Shown: positions 52,952-64,000 of the stretch, one piece after another
How the letters are laid out: every line of letters begins with the position of its first letter
Numbering within the stretch: position 1 is the stretch's first letter
NCBI GenBank assembly: GCA_026119935.1
Contig: JALRMH010000005.1
Span: 372,001-436,000 of the forward strand
Reading direction: 5' to 3'
Length of the DNA stretch: 64,000 bases
Origin: Endothia cerciana
Taxonomy: Eukaryota > Ascomycota > Sordariomycetes > Diaporthales > Cryphonectriaceae
Translations under genes and position numbers: made by a program
The notes under the pieces: model-generated
Databases searched by the model: none
What the model was told of the DNA's origin: nothing
What the model saw: the letters and a program-made list of their open reading frames with translations, nothing else

Positions 52952-54700
52952 GCGTCAAGATTCTCATGGCTGAGGAGGCTAGCCTTGATACACATGTTCT
53001 ACAGTCTCCACTTGAGACCTGTTGGAGAACTCAAGGCGAACGTCATGATATTACTTTCAGGCAGACACGTTCACGATACAGCTATATATGGGCCCAGACG
53101 GAGCGAGCGTACTTCATATAACTAGTCGATGTCCGCTGTGAATTGAGTAACGCATATCCCTAGTTTATTTCGTCTTAGAATCCATATAGCCGAGGGGTGC
53201 TGCCTCGTGACTACTACCAGAGCGGCTTGTATAGTGGTATAGTGTATAACCCTGCTCCTATCCGGCCCAGCCCGATTCGTGGTCCATAAATGCGTGTCAT
53301 TCACTTTCGCATGATCGTCGATGGCATATCCATACCCAGCTGCTTAGTCCGGGTTATATTTAGCAATGGCGGAGTTAGTGGCAGCTGCCGAGACCCTCTT
53401 CGTCTGGGCATTGCAACGGTACAATGTTACCCATGCTGGCACCGGGATGCTATCTTACTGAGAATGGTTGCCTGGCCGCCCCCTTACTGTTCACACCATC
53501 CCACTCTGGAAGAAAAAAAGGCATATGCCCTGGGGCCCGCATCCTTCGCCTATCGCTCCCTAGCTTCGAGACTAGTGTTATGGACCGGAGGATTGTCTAA
53601 TTACACCGTGAACAGCTCGTGATAATCATCCGGGCCGTCCCCCATGAGGGGTGCAACCTCAACCTAGAGGATCTTCAGAATTTCGCCGACTCCTCTTATA
53701 GGGCGGTCCGAGCCTGACAATGCGATACGGAGGCCTGGAAGAAATGCTAGGCTGCACGGGTGTAATGTAAACTAAAACCTTGGGGGTCAGGTCCGGCGGC
53801 TCAACTCTAGACATTGCAAAGTTCGAGGTAATGGGAAATATATACAGCAGTGCGGACATGAAGGTGCTGCGGTAGCCAAGGGAGGAGGGTGGAGAAGGAG
53901 AAGAAGAACAATAGGGTGTTGTTTTGTGTTAGGGGAGTTTTTTTTTTTAAATCTCCCCTCCCCCCTAAAAAAGAACCCTATAGCTACAGGAACGTGCTGC
54001 TATGAGACAATAAATCTACCGGTCCTGCATCATGAGTGGAGTAACGGGCCGCGTCCAGGGCGCCAAGGGTTTTCTTATCTGCAGTCTGCAGTGAATAATC
54101 ACTTGGAGGGATCTAGGAGCAGCGTGCTCAGGACTTGGAGGAACCTGCACCCGCTGATGGAGCGCTTGTCATATCACTGTGGACCCTCGATATGTGGCTG
54201 CCTGCCCCTAATACCATAGTGCCGTGTTAGCTGGTCGGCGAAATTCGGCAAAGACACGCCCTCAGCCTTAACAAGGCAATGGAGGGACTGACAGGGTCAA
54301 GCCTTGGCTCGCCAGGGGAGATGTGCAGTGCGGCGGAGAAGCAGGCAATCCAGCGTTGGCATTACCAGCATCGGCCAAGACTAACGATGGAGCCCTGCCA
54401 AGGTGAGGAGTCCAACTCCATGTCGTGTCTTGGTGAACTAACACGGTCTCCTACTCAACAATCAAATTGCATGCGCCAGCCTTAACGTCCTTTTGGCTAG
54501 CTTCACCTGCCTTGACCCATATGAAGAAGATGCTCCTCACATAATAATCCAATGCGCTGCAACGTCAACACGTTGCGACCACGTAGTGACCCTGACATCA
54601 CCCTAAAAGGATTCGTACAAAGAAAGCCACGACCAGCCAGCATCTCCTCCGTCTAAAACTGCCGGCGCACACCACGGTTGCCAATCTACCAACCGATAAC
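52952..54700. other. Intergenic, no gene seen
   Basis: About 1.75 kb between the P450 relic and the cluster regulator gene. Short motif-free open frames only; a T-run of 11 at 53938-53948 follows a purine-rich stretch (GGAGAAGGAGAAGAAG). The last 200 bases precede the ATG of the Zn2Cys6 gene and should include its promoter. Confidence 0.5.
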
Positions 54701-56380
54701 ATGAGCTCCGCTTCAGCGGCCGAGGAGCCACTCCGCTACGCCTGCAACAGGTGTCACAACCTGAAGCTGAGATGTCCTCGCTCCGTTGAGCCTAGCAAAG
54801 GCGGACCGGAAGACCCATGCTCCCGCTGCGCAAAGGTTGGTGCCGCGTGTATCGTCAGCAAGAGAGGCAAGGTTGGCCGGCCTGCGAAGAGGAGGGGGGT
54901 CCCGCCGCAGACGCCACCAGAGGCCGGCGATTCGATGTACTGGGGCCTTGTGACGACGCCGTCGTCTTCCAAGGCCGGCCCGGTCTCTCGACATGCGTTC
55001 AGCTCGAAAGAAGACCAGATGGGCATCGACCCAGCACTCTCGATTTTGGACCTCGACACGCAGTGCGACCCGGAAAGCATGATCATCGTCTCGGGCGGCG
55101 GCAACCCGTTCTCCAACTCAGCAGTTCCGCTAAGCGCGGATAGCCCTTCGGCCGTCATGAGCTCGAATGATGATGACGATCCGGGCCAGGACGCACCGAG
55201 CTGGCCGACACACTCTTCACCGGATCTGGGCGGGTTTCCCGGGCCCGAGTCGGTACGCTCCCAGCTACTTCATTATCTAGGGGGCTCATGGAGCTTCATA
55301 GAGACGATGTCCCGGGCTCACCTTTCTCACTAGGCAATGTACGACGCATTTATGCAAGATTCCGGCATGTACGGATACGCGGGTCTCGAACTCCCGGGCC
55401 TCGGTTTCACTCCAGGCTCTCTAGACACGTTCTTCCGAACAGTTCAGAGTAGTATGGCCGATCTAGGGGAAACGGGTGGCGGGATCGGTTACGGGGCCAA
55501 ATCATCGGACAGCAAGAAAAGACTTACTGTAGAGGGAAGTGAGGGCTCCAAGACAACAAGGTCCCGTGTCTCAACGCCCGCTCCCTCAGCAATATCTGAG
55601 ACCGGTCCCCGCGACTGCCTACTGAAGTTGTTGGACCTCTGCAACAGAATGCTGCGCTCCTCAATGGAATCCCGCACATCACCGTCGTCGTCGTCGTCGT
55701 CATCCTTAGGATCGGGAAGCAATCTCAAGCAGTCAGAGGACGGTGCTTCGACTTCGTGCGGTCATCAGATCCTTCGAGACGCCGTCGACTTCTCCGGTGA
55801 GCTCATCGATACCGCACGACAAGGCCTCCCTCGCTTCTTTGACACAGCCGCCCCGAGCTCGTCTAGAACATCCGCGGCCGCAATGAAGGACACCTCCCTG
55901 GCGTCTGGTGGCGGGTGGGCGAACACTCCGGCTACCCCAGAATCATCGCCAGCGCCCAGCATACCGGAGTCCGCGTTGATCTTCCAGCTCATTGGGTGCT
56001 ATACTCAGTTACTGTACAACTTTGAAGTTGCTATCGACTGTTTGTACATGGAGCATACCACAACGAGGGAGCAGAGCCCCAGCAATGTTAACTCGATGCT
56101 GAAGGCTTCTCTGTCTATCCACACCTTTACGTACCTGCTTGGACAGTTGCACAAAGCCTTTACTGTTTGCGAACTGCAGCACAACAACACCGACCCTGAC
56201 GAGGGTGGGGCAGATGTCCCGTCATCTTTGCAACACGGCCCAAATGGTCGGAGGAAACCATTGTTAGGGATTCAAGGCGTGAATGAGGGTCTTTTGGGTC
56301 GGGCCATCGTGGAGATTCATGAGAGAGAAGAGACCCTGATGAACAAAGCGGAGATTTTAAAGCGTATTGTCAGTCAATGA
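54701..56380 (+). CDS. Zn2Cys6 transcription factor, candidate cluster regulator, two exons
   Basis: Exons 54701-55252 and 55334-56380; the 81-base intron (GTACGC...ACTAG) is in phase, giving 532 residues. The zinc cluster is at residues 15-50: Cys15-x2-Cys18-x6-Cys25, a long 14-residue loop, Cys40-x2-Cys43-x6-Cys50. A basic segment follows (KRGKVGRPAKRRG). The middle is Ser/Pro/Asp-rich. A Ser run is coded by a short TCG repeat near 55680-55705. The C-terminal part is helical (ALIFQLIGCYTQLLYNFEVA, TFTYLLGQLHKAFTVCELQ), as in AflR-like regulators of secondary metabolism, without a classic fungal_trans domain. It lies next to, and convergent with, a P450 gene of the terpenoid cluster, which makes a pathway-specific role likely; this is inference. 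Confidence 0.85.
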
Positions 56381-56674
56381 CATCTCTAGACGGCTTATTA
56401 GAGGAAGACACCGAAGTATGCATAATTACATCATGTAAACAAACCACAAAATATGCCATCTTGGGCCAGATTCGACTTTTGCTCATCACGACAGCAATTG
56501 CCACACAAAACGAAAATCATCTAATCTCTATTAGAGGCTGATGGGAGGGATAGAGGCGGCATATTGCACAACCCGTCAAATGTTTTATGCAGTGGGCATG
56601 AGAACAATCATATTTCTCGACATGATTAGGGAGCAGCACCTCAGTTATGTAACTTTACAAGAGTGCGATATTCT

Positions 56675-58475
56675 TTAAGAAACTCTTCTGCGCATCTCCA
56701 ACTGAGCCATGGGATTCGGCAGGACAACCAAATCGATCTCCATGTTCTGTGGCCTCTTCTCCGCACCGCCCTTGAGCTCAACGTCTCCCTTCAGTCTAAA
56801 CTCCCAATTCATCAACAACTCGATCAGGATGATCTTGATCTCGTTGGCGGCAAAGAAGCGGCCGGGACACACGTGGTTACCGTAACCAAATACAAGCGAG
56901 TCGGGGCCGGCCGTGGCAAACTGATGCTTGTTTTCCTTTCCGGGCATGTTCCGCAACTTATAGAAGCGCAGGCCATCAAACTGATCCGGGGGTGTGTAGC
57001 CTGACGGGTTGTACTCGGGCGAGTAAGTGGTGGACTTGGGATCAGTGTGGACAGCCCATGAGGGGAAGCAAATGCGGGTCCCCTTAGGAAGGGTATGTCC
57101 GGTAGAGAGTCGCAAATCAGATGTACATAAGCGAGTGCCTGACGCTGTTGGAGGTGTCAGTATCAAAAGGTAGAGGAAAGTGCTGAAGACCCGCATGGGC
57201 AACATACTCCAGATGGGAGGAGAAAATCGCTGGCTCTCCTTCATGAAACTGTCCAGTTTGCGTAGCTTGTGGAGGCTGTCCTTCTTGAGTCTGACCGAGC
57301 CGTCCTCGCCGATCTCCTCTCCGTCACTGTTCCTAACTTCATTGATCTCGTCACGGAGTATGTCAATGTATTCACGCCTTGCTGCAAGGTCTAGGACTGC
57401 ATGGGTAGATTGCATAGAGCTCGTGTGTAAGCCGGCAAACGCCACTGATATTCTCGTCAACACCTCTTAACAAGAACAGGGATTGAGAGGGACCAAACTT
57501 ACAAACCATCTGATTCAGAGCCAGGTTCTCGGGATCGTTCCGCGATTCCTCGGGGGTGTACTTCAAGATCCATTCGATGAAATTACCCTCCTCGTCCCCA
57601 GAATCAGGATTCAGTACCTTTTCCTGAAAATCGGGCTTCGAGAGTTGCGCATCCATAAGTGGCTTTAGCAGCTCACCGCCCCGGACACGGTGGTGAGTGA
57701 GCTTCTTGATCTCAGGCAGTGAGTTTGCGACCCACCCACGCTTCCATTCTGGATAGTCCCGAATAGCAGTCCGGGCCTTTACACAATCTATGGTATAACC
57801 GACCGTTGACTGAATCCACTCTTCTTCCCGGCTGAGGGGGCGTCCCACGAAGATGCGTCCATTCATCAAGGCGACGATGCGGAGCATCTTCAAATAGATC
57901 GGAACAGGGCTCCATTCATTGCACTTGCCGAAGCCATCTTCAAAGGCGAATCTGGCCTCCTCCTGAAGGTCCGGGATGGTACTGGCGATGTGTCTAGTCA
58001 GGTCAATCCGGATCGCCTTGATCATTTCAGGACGGTGGTCTCCAATGCCGGTGTACTGCGCGAAGAAGTTGCGCTGGTGCTCTTTCACGAAGGACACCAC
58101 GGAATCGGGTAGGTTGCGGACTTCATCCTGGATTTTAATGGGCAGCACAACAATTGGCGGCGACATTGGGAGAATGAAAGGTGTGTCGGGACACTTGTTG
58201 AACACGGCGTTAGTCACATCGCCCCGAACTTGTATCTACGGCAATATACGTAGATTTCGGATACTTACTTTTCGAGCACCCTCAAGGAGAACCTGTCTGG
58301 TGATATGTGTTCCAGGGGCCCCGAAGACGGGTAATTCTGGTGTTGGAGCCCTGGCCTTGGTGCAAGAGCGGTAGACCAGCACTGCCAACACGAGCGCAAG
58401 TGCGCTGACAAGGGCTGATATCGAGTTCAGAGGCTGAAAGGCCTTGAGGTCTAGAGGAGACAGCACGGTCGACAT
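56675..58475 (-). CDS. Cytochrome P450 monooxygenase of the terpenoid cluster, four exons
   Basis: Exons, 5' to 3': 58475-58269, 58193-57503, 57444-57208 and 57144-56675; introns of 75, 58 and 63 bases give 534 residues, a normal P450 length. An N-terminal membrane anchor (SALVSALALVLAVLVY) is present. Then come CPDTPFIL and VVLPIKIQDEVRNLP, the helix-I-like block VLAFAGLHTSSMQST, KESQRFSPPIW before the third intron, and LPKGTRICFPSWAVHTDP. The heme loop is FGYGNHVCPGRFFA (Cys471). The HVCPGRFFA style and layout resemble fungal P450s of diterpene and indole-diterpene or meroterpenoid pathways (ent-kaurene-oxidase-like). Intron 3 is 63 bases and leaves the frame open if unspliced; an acceptor six bases later is also possible. 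It is transcribed divergently from the terpene cyclase. Confidence 0.9.
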
Positions 58476-58854
58476 CGTGCCAAATAGTGGTATGATTTTC
58501 AGATTCAAGAGCTGCTAGCAATTCGTGCAAGATAGGATTGATACGCAGGGCCTATCTGAAAGCTCACGTCAAATATGTATTCAAAGTCATGACTTGGAAA
58601 ATAAAAGTTCCGGATGCAGAATTTGACCACGGTCCTTTGGTCGATTTTGCCCGACCCTGAAGCAATTCGCCGAGCTGAGCGGGCAATGCGCCGCACCGCG
58701 ATCCACCCTAAGGTGTTTGTTTTGACATCAACGAAAATGTAATCACTACACCAATGCAACGCAAGATAGTTTTTCATTCATTCTTTACCTGAACACACCT
58801 TCCACACAGAACTGCTTACTGGGCCCCGTACACATCGTAAAATCTTGAGCCACA
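58476..58854. promoter_or_regulatory. Bidirectional promoter between P450 and terpene cyclase
   Basis: These 379 bases separate the start codons of the two divergent cluster genes, so one control region probably serves both. It contains an everted CCG-N7-CGG pair at 58670-58682, a type of site that Zn2Cys6 regulators can bind, and a CCGG core near 58612. Whether the neighbouring regulator uses it is unknown. Confidence 0.5.
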
Positions 58855-59721
58855 ATGGGTTTCAACGACATCCCACCACCGCACGTCACAACCCTGTATC
58901 AGCCGGTGTACGATGCAACATTTGGTTTTGCTGGGCTTTCCTGGACGCTATGCTACCTCATGTATGCCCGCGAAGGACTCCGGTCAAAGTCCTACGGCAT
59001 GCCCATGTTCGCTCTAGCTAACAACTTCGCCTGGGAGATGGTGTACGCTCTTTCCGTAGCCGATGCGGCTCGTGAAAAGACCGCCATGATAATCTGGATG
59101 CTCATCGATACTCCCATCATCTATTCTTTCCTGAGGCATGGTCGCAAGGAATGGCAGCACGCCCCTATGGTGAAGAGGAACTTGGGAAAGATTTTCATTA
59201 CTCTTGTGGCCTTCTGCGTAGCGATTCATTGGTCATTCGCGTCGTGGTGGATGAACAATGGCATCGCAATGAAGAGTGGGAAGTTTTATCGCGGAGTTGA
59301 GGGCCTTGATGCGACTGAGATGGCATTCTGGGCTGTTTCCGTTTGCCAAATTATCGTGTCGACTACATCCCTCGCCCAATTAATTACGAGGCAACATACA
59401 GGAGGTGTTAGTTGGACTATTTGGTATGTCATTCCTTCAGATGATTTCCTGATGTCATCGCAATGAGTGTTGACCGTGAACAACAGGGCTTTGAGATTCA
59501 CCGGCACTTTGGTCGGTCTCAATATCAACTATGGCTGGGCTTGGTACACTTGGACGGAGGCTCATGGATATTTCATGAGCGCTCCGGGAATCTTTCTTTG
59601 GGGCGCCACAACCATCACAGATATTGCATATGCTTTCGTCTTCGCTCGCATAAGACGTCGCGAAAAGGTGCTCCCAGATGGAAGCAAGACTTCACCCCGA
59701 GAATCTTCAAAGCTTTATTAA
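58855..59721 (+). CDS. Integral-membrane terpene cyclase, Pyr4/PaxB family, two exons
   Basis: Exons 58855-59423 and 59487-59721; the 63-base intron (GTATGT...AACAG) is in phase, giving 267 residues. The protein is almost wholly hydrophobic with about seven membrane helices and short polar loops. Diagnostic blocks are YGMPMFALANNFAWEMVYAL near residues 47-66 with Glu61, HGRKEWQHAPMVKRNLGKIF in the middle, SWTIWALRF across the splice junction and ATTITDIAYAFVFAR with Asp235. These match the small membrane cyclases of fungal meroterpenoid and indole-diterpene pathways (Pyr4, PaxB, AscF/AscI types). There, an acidic residue in the WE motif and one in the last helix start cyclisation by protonating an epoxide or alkene. 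Expected role: closing a ring on a prenylated aromatic or indole substrate. The substrate is unknown. Confidence 0.9.
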
Positions 59722-60411
59722 GTGGACGACTTCTGTTTGGTTGTTAAGCTTCCTAGGTGCAGGGGATAGGCATGAGAAGATCTCCGGCGAGGAGATCTCT
59801 GGCATCACCCACAAACTCGAAGTTGCAATTTTGTTTTCGATGATCCAGGCACAGTTTACAGTGTTTCGAATTCAGATGAAAATTGGTCTGAATAATAGAA
59901 TTGTGAATACTAATGTGTATTCCCTCGTTATATTATGATCACTGAGCTTGAAATCGATTTAAAACGCATAGACCATATTCTAGTCTACAGAATTTTGGTA
60001 CCATCTTAAATGAGGTTGAAAAAATATAAAAATATAAAAGTATAAAAGATCAAAAAAGGAGGAGAGAAAGGAAAGAAAAGAATAAGAAGGGAGAAAAAGG
60101 CTCAGCTGTCACTCGAACAGAAATAGTTCCTTGGTCGCTCTGCAGACTCTGTAAGCTCTTTTGTTTCTTCAATTCTTTTCTATCTCCGTTCTTCTGTCGA
60201 TCTCTTGGACCACAAATTGTGGTCTCTCTGCTTGTTCGCTTATGTGCATTGTCTGAGCTTGACCATATGTAAGAACCATTGCAACAAGCTTCTTCATATG
60301 TAGACATGGTATGGGTCACCTTCAAGACGGGCTGTACGACTTTCAACGGCTGCTAATATGTTGTATACTCTGCTGGTAATCTAGTAGCTGATATTCTCAG
60401 TGCTTCTAGAA
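59722..60411. other. Intergenic between convergent cluster genes, no gene seen
   Basis: About 690 bases that should hold the 3' ends of the cyclase and of the P450-reductase fusion. AT-rich with repeated AAATATAAA units at 60020-60050 and a GA-rich stretch after it. A minus-strand frame at 60050-60346 has no motif. Confidence 0.5.
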
Positions 60412-63400
60412 CTAGTCAAAAATCTCGCGAGCATATCTACTCAATTTGAGGTCTTGGACCCACCGATCTGCCTCCTCCATATTCTGCTCATCTGTACTTG
60501 CATATATCCTTTTCAAGACTTCATCGACGCCTTTAGCTATACCGGCACCACCGCAAACGTAAACTCTACCCTGACCTCGGACAAGGTGTCTCTTCACGAT
60601 CTCTCGCTCTCTCCAAATGCGATCTTGAACGTATCTACATCCATAACTCAACTTATTGGCTCGGGAAAAGGCGTAGAAGAGCTGCACTACGCCTTCCTCT
60701 GACCACTGCTGTAGTTCTTCTTGTACCAGACTGTCCTTGTCTGGGCTCCTACATCCTATGAACAAGTAAGCTGGAGCGAGGGTCCGGCCTCCTCTTGCAT
60801 AAGCCACCCTTTCTTGTATAAAGGCTCGAAATGGTGCAAGTCCCGTGCCAGCACAAGCCATGACCACAGGCTTGTCCTCGACTTCGACAGGTGGACGGAA
60901 TAGATGGAGAGGTGGCTTGACGCTCATGTGAATAGTCTCACCTTTGCTGAGCCGTGCAAGGTAATTGGACGCAACACCACTGAAACGTCGATGTGGGTGC
61001 ATGCCAGTGGGACGCTCATCGTCGATAACAGTCCAGATCAGGCTCACGGTTGAATGGTCGATGAGTGGTGACGATGCAACTGAATACCTCCGTGCCCGCA
61101 TCCCTTGCAGCATAGTCAAAAAGGAAGAAAAAGAGAGTGCGACTGAAGGAAAATCTTCCAGTATATCGAGAACTGATCTTCTCCATTGCTCTGCGATAGG
61201 TTTGTCGAGGTTTTCACTCAATGCCATAATTTGTTTTCGTGTTTCTTCATCTGGCGTAGAGGCAGCAATAGTAGCCAGATCCTGCCATCAAATGTCAGTA
61301 TTAGCTGAATGACCTCGCACCAAAATTCGGCTAGAAAAAGGAGGGTGACTCCCGTGGAGAGGATACGCAACAGAAAATAAGGAGCGTACACGTTAGAATA
61401 AAGAAACGAAGATGAGGCGAAGAAGAAAAAAAATATAAAAGGGGGTTGGGACTCAAAAGGAATAGAAGAAAGAAAGGCTAACCTTCCGTGTTGCTGGCTG
61501 GCCCAATTCCACATATCCAGACAGCAAGTCCGTCACCGATATTGGTCCAGTCATAGGTAGAGAACCGTTCCTCGTACCAGCAGGTATGTTGACGACAGCA
61601 TCGCAGGGCAGTTTAGCCCATTTGAGGACTCTGCGTACTACGCCCCAGTCGTTCAGAGGCAAGATAGATATATGATCACCGGCCCTATATTTTTGACACT
61701 CTGGTAATTTCAATACCATAAGTCGCTTTTGTGGCTCTCCGGTCGCCGTCAAACATTGGTTTTGTAGCACCACTGCTTGTTCCATCTCTTTCTGGTTTAA
61801 GTCTACAAGACGCCTCTTGTAGTTGATGCTGAGGTCAAGAGTAGGTGCCCGGTTAAACACAGGCATTGCTTGATCATAAAAAGGATGGAGTGCTGGCCAC
61901 AAAGAATCGTCCTGCCATTGATCGAACTGGGTGAATATGTCACCAGAGTTGACATCCCCAAGTCCAATGTCAGCCAACCTTGACGCGCCACTAGCCTCGA
62001 GGGCTGAGTCCAGCAACTTAGGTATCCGGTGAAATGTTGCATCATAATCGCGATTGCCGCAGCCGTAAACCGAGTATCGAACTCCTTTGAGGGTAGCATG
62101 TTGACCATCATTCTGCCGACAGAGACTCTCTAGCCACGCGACAAATTTGGTAGCGTTTGCAGGAGGCTGGCCGTTGTAACTAGAAGATATCAAGATTACG
62201 GGCTCTTCCCTGGGAACTTCCTTCACTGCTGCATCCAAGGGCAACACTGAGGCTCGGTAGCCCCGTCTCATGGCTGCTGACGCAAGGGCGTGGGCCATTG
62301 TCTCGCAGGTTCCGGAGTCGGACCCATACAGGATATGCATTGTCTTTGACGGCGCGAAATGCATGATCGCCGGGGACCCGTTATCTTTGATGTCTTCAGT
62401 TTTAGATTCTTGTCTGTGCTGAGCATGTCCATGAAGTATGTTCCCGATTCGGACGGGGTCCACGTGGCTTCTGACAGTAGCATGCATGAAGAGATTGTCC
62501 GGCTTGATGGTCAAGTTTTGTTTGATCTTCAGCGCGTATGAAGGATTGTGGAGGCGCAAGTCAAAGTTCTGGAGGAGCATAGCCAAGACTAAAAGACTTT
62601 CTTGCCAGGCAAAAGCACGGCCAATACAGGCCCGGATGCCGTTGCCAAAAGGTTTCCAGCTGTTTTTGGGAAGTTTGTTGAAATTCTCGTCCAGCATTCG
62701 CTCTGCCCGAAATTCATTGGCGTCAGGTCCGTAGACTGTCTTGTCACGTTGGATTGGAGTCAGAAGACAAGCGACGGCCTGACCCTTGCGCACTTCGTAT
62801 TTCCCGTTATCGATTGTTGTCTTCCCTTCTGGTAAATCGGGATGGGGCTGTAGCAGGATGACTGGCGCCGTTGGGTGTAGCCTCAGGGTCTCACGGAGGC
62901 AGGCATCCAGGTAAGGAAGCTTGGACATGTGCTCGATTGTGATGGGCCCGCGGCCTATAACGCGATCGACCTCTTGCTGAGCCGTGTCAAACACGTCTGG
63001 GTGCTTGAGAAGATAGTAGACGAGGAAAGACAGTAGACCGCTCGTTGTTTCGTGGCCTAGAGCTCAACGTCAATGATTAGGCCGTGAACAAGAAACTTTA
63101 TAGTTCTTGAGACATACCTGCAATCAGAAAAACAATCATATTGTTTAGAATAGACTCGTCAGACATGCGTTCACCCGTCATTGGATCCTTGCCGTTGATC
63201 AGGGTGTTGAGAATGTCCTTTTTTTTCGTTGGATTCGCCTTGCGAGCCGCAAGAAGATCGGCTGCGATCACCCCTAGAGTCTTGATGTCTGCCTCATACT
63301 GTGCTAATGAGGAGGGCATGAGGTAGTTGGCCCAGTTGGGTCTGGGTGCCCGCCTGCCGGACTCTTGAAGCGCTCCGACCATGGCTCCCACGAAAGGGTG

Positions 63401-64000
63401 CATCTCATCGCGGTAGAAGCTGTTAAATCGGGCCCCCATGGAGCACAGAGCGATTGTATCTAATGTCAGTCTAGTAAAATCGGCTGGAACGTCTATAATC
63501 TCTTCGGAACCAAATCTCGCCCATTTTGTGACGAGTTGTGATGCGAGATCGTGCATCTCATCGAACATGCCTCGGATAGCGAGCGGGCCCATTGCTGTCA
63601 CTACCTGTCAGCCAGCTATGGCCTCACCTGGTCTTGTGTGACTTGCAATCATACCTGGCATTAGAATACGATGTGCCAGCCCCCAGTTAGGTTCGTGAGA
63701 ATGAGCTGTGAAAAGCGAGTCGCCAACGCAGTTACGTAGCTGGAACTGGGGCCCTGCTACGATTTTGGTGAACCGCTTCTCATCCGACACTTCGTCCATC
63801 AATTCCCTATTAGCGATGAAAATTCTCTCTGTCCCCGCGAACCTGAGTTTGAAGATCGGCCCTAGATAACTCATTTTAGCCATTGATCTCACTTTTGCTT
63901 ATGCCTGAGAAGGGATGCCACTAGTAGTGGGTGCAGTCTGCCATCAGCTGAGCAACAAGGCCCGATGTGTATACTCTGTTAACCACGAGGTTTGGAGTCG
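60412..64000 (-). CDS. Self-sufficient cytochrome P450-reductase fusion (CYP505 type), 5' end outside the window
   Basis: Exons, 5' to 3': beyond 64000 to 63987, 63891-63655, 63594-63118, 63056-61483 and 61281-60412; introns of 95, 60, 61 and 201 bases join in phase to about 1057 visible residues. P450 part: YLGPIFKLRF, HRILMPAMGPLAIRGMFDEM, helix I AGHETTSG (split by the third intron), LRETLRLHPTAP and heme loop FGNGIRACIGRAFAWQE. A linker leads to the flavodoxin-like FMN domain (MHILYGSDSGTCETMAHALA, SSSYNGQPPANA). The FAD/NADPH reductase part has RRYSVASSP, ACAGTGLAPFRAF and VYVCGGAGIAKGV, ending RYAREIFD. This is the CYP505/P450foxy layout, a membrane-free enzyme carrying its own electron supply. 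Beside a Pyr4-type cyclase it could supply the epoxide that is cyclised; that is inference. The 201-base intron is unusually long for this locus. Confidence 0.92.

Noticed and set aside
58194..58268. A 33-base first intron in the cluster P450 (acceptor TAG at 58236-58238)
   Set aside because: It keeps phase but is too short for splicing; the 75-base version has a TGACTAAC branch site and joins GARK to CPDTPF as expected in the family.
59678..59938. Small gene downstream of the terpene cyclase
   Set aside because: It overlaps the cyclase end in another frame and continues into AT-rich DNA; most likely 3' untranslated sequence.

Overview
The window is chromosomal DNA of a filamentous ascomycete (Pezizomycotina, probably Sordariomycetes-like; inferred, no marker gene fixes the species). 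Evidence: genes with short introns (mostly 55-95 bases, GTAAGT-like donors, CTAAC-like branch points, AG acceptors), no operons, fungal families (Zn2Cys6 regulators, DUF2828, 2EXR/F-box-like proteins, Fet4, GMC oxidoreductase, pepsin-like protease, CE16-type esterase, a CYP505-type P450-reductase fusion) and long gene-poor intergenic DNA with poly-C tracts.

Layout. 1-3029: 3' part of an ABCA-type transporter. 3.3-4.8 kb: DUF2828 pseudogene with two in-frame stops. 6.6-7.5 kb: conserved hypothetical gene. 8.8-10.5 kb: heavily decayed Zn2Cys6 regulator. 11.2-11.8 kb: SMP/LEA-like stress protein. 12.9-14.5 kb: Fet4-family iron permease. 16.1-17.1 kb: cysteine-rich secreted protein. 20.1-21.9 kb: GMC oxidoreductase. 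23.8-24.4 kb: YwbE-domain protein with a zinc finger. 25.2-26.8 kb: intronless fumarate-reductase/tricarballylate-dehydrogenase-like flavoprotein. 27.3-30.8 kb: tandem F-box-like pair, the first copy decayed. 31.4-32.9 kb: secreted aspartic protease. 33.4-34.9 kb: secreted Thr-rich protein. 36.3-37.5 kb: five-exon short-chain dehydrogenase. 38.3-40.1 kb: CX5R phosphatase-like protein. 40.5-41.2 kb: Pro-rich protein with PY motifs. 42.2-43.6 kb: CE16-like SGNH esterase. 44.7-45.0 kb: small repeat protein. 48.2-49.4 kb: 2EXR-type protein. 49.9-53.0 kb: remains of an acyltransferase and a P450, head to head.

54.7 kb to the right edge is the most interesting part: an apparent terpenoid or meroterpenoid gene cluster. 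It holds a Zn2Cys6 regulator, a P450, an integral-membrane terpene cyclase of the Pyr4/PaxB family transcribed divergently from that P450, and a self-sufficient P450-reductase fusion that runs off the window. In known pathways with such cyclases a monooxygenase epoxidises a prenyl chain, the membrane cyclase closes the ring, and P450s decorate it. The scaffold genes (PKS, prenyltransferase, prenyl diphosphate synthase) are not in the window and would be expected beyond base 64000. The neighbouring dead acyltransferase and P450 may be a lost arm of the same cluster.

Five pseudogenes in 64 kb, together with gene-poor spacers, suggest an accessory, fast-turnover region. Exon structures were built by hand from splice signals, reading phase and family motifs; no alignment was run.
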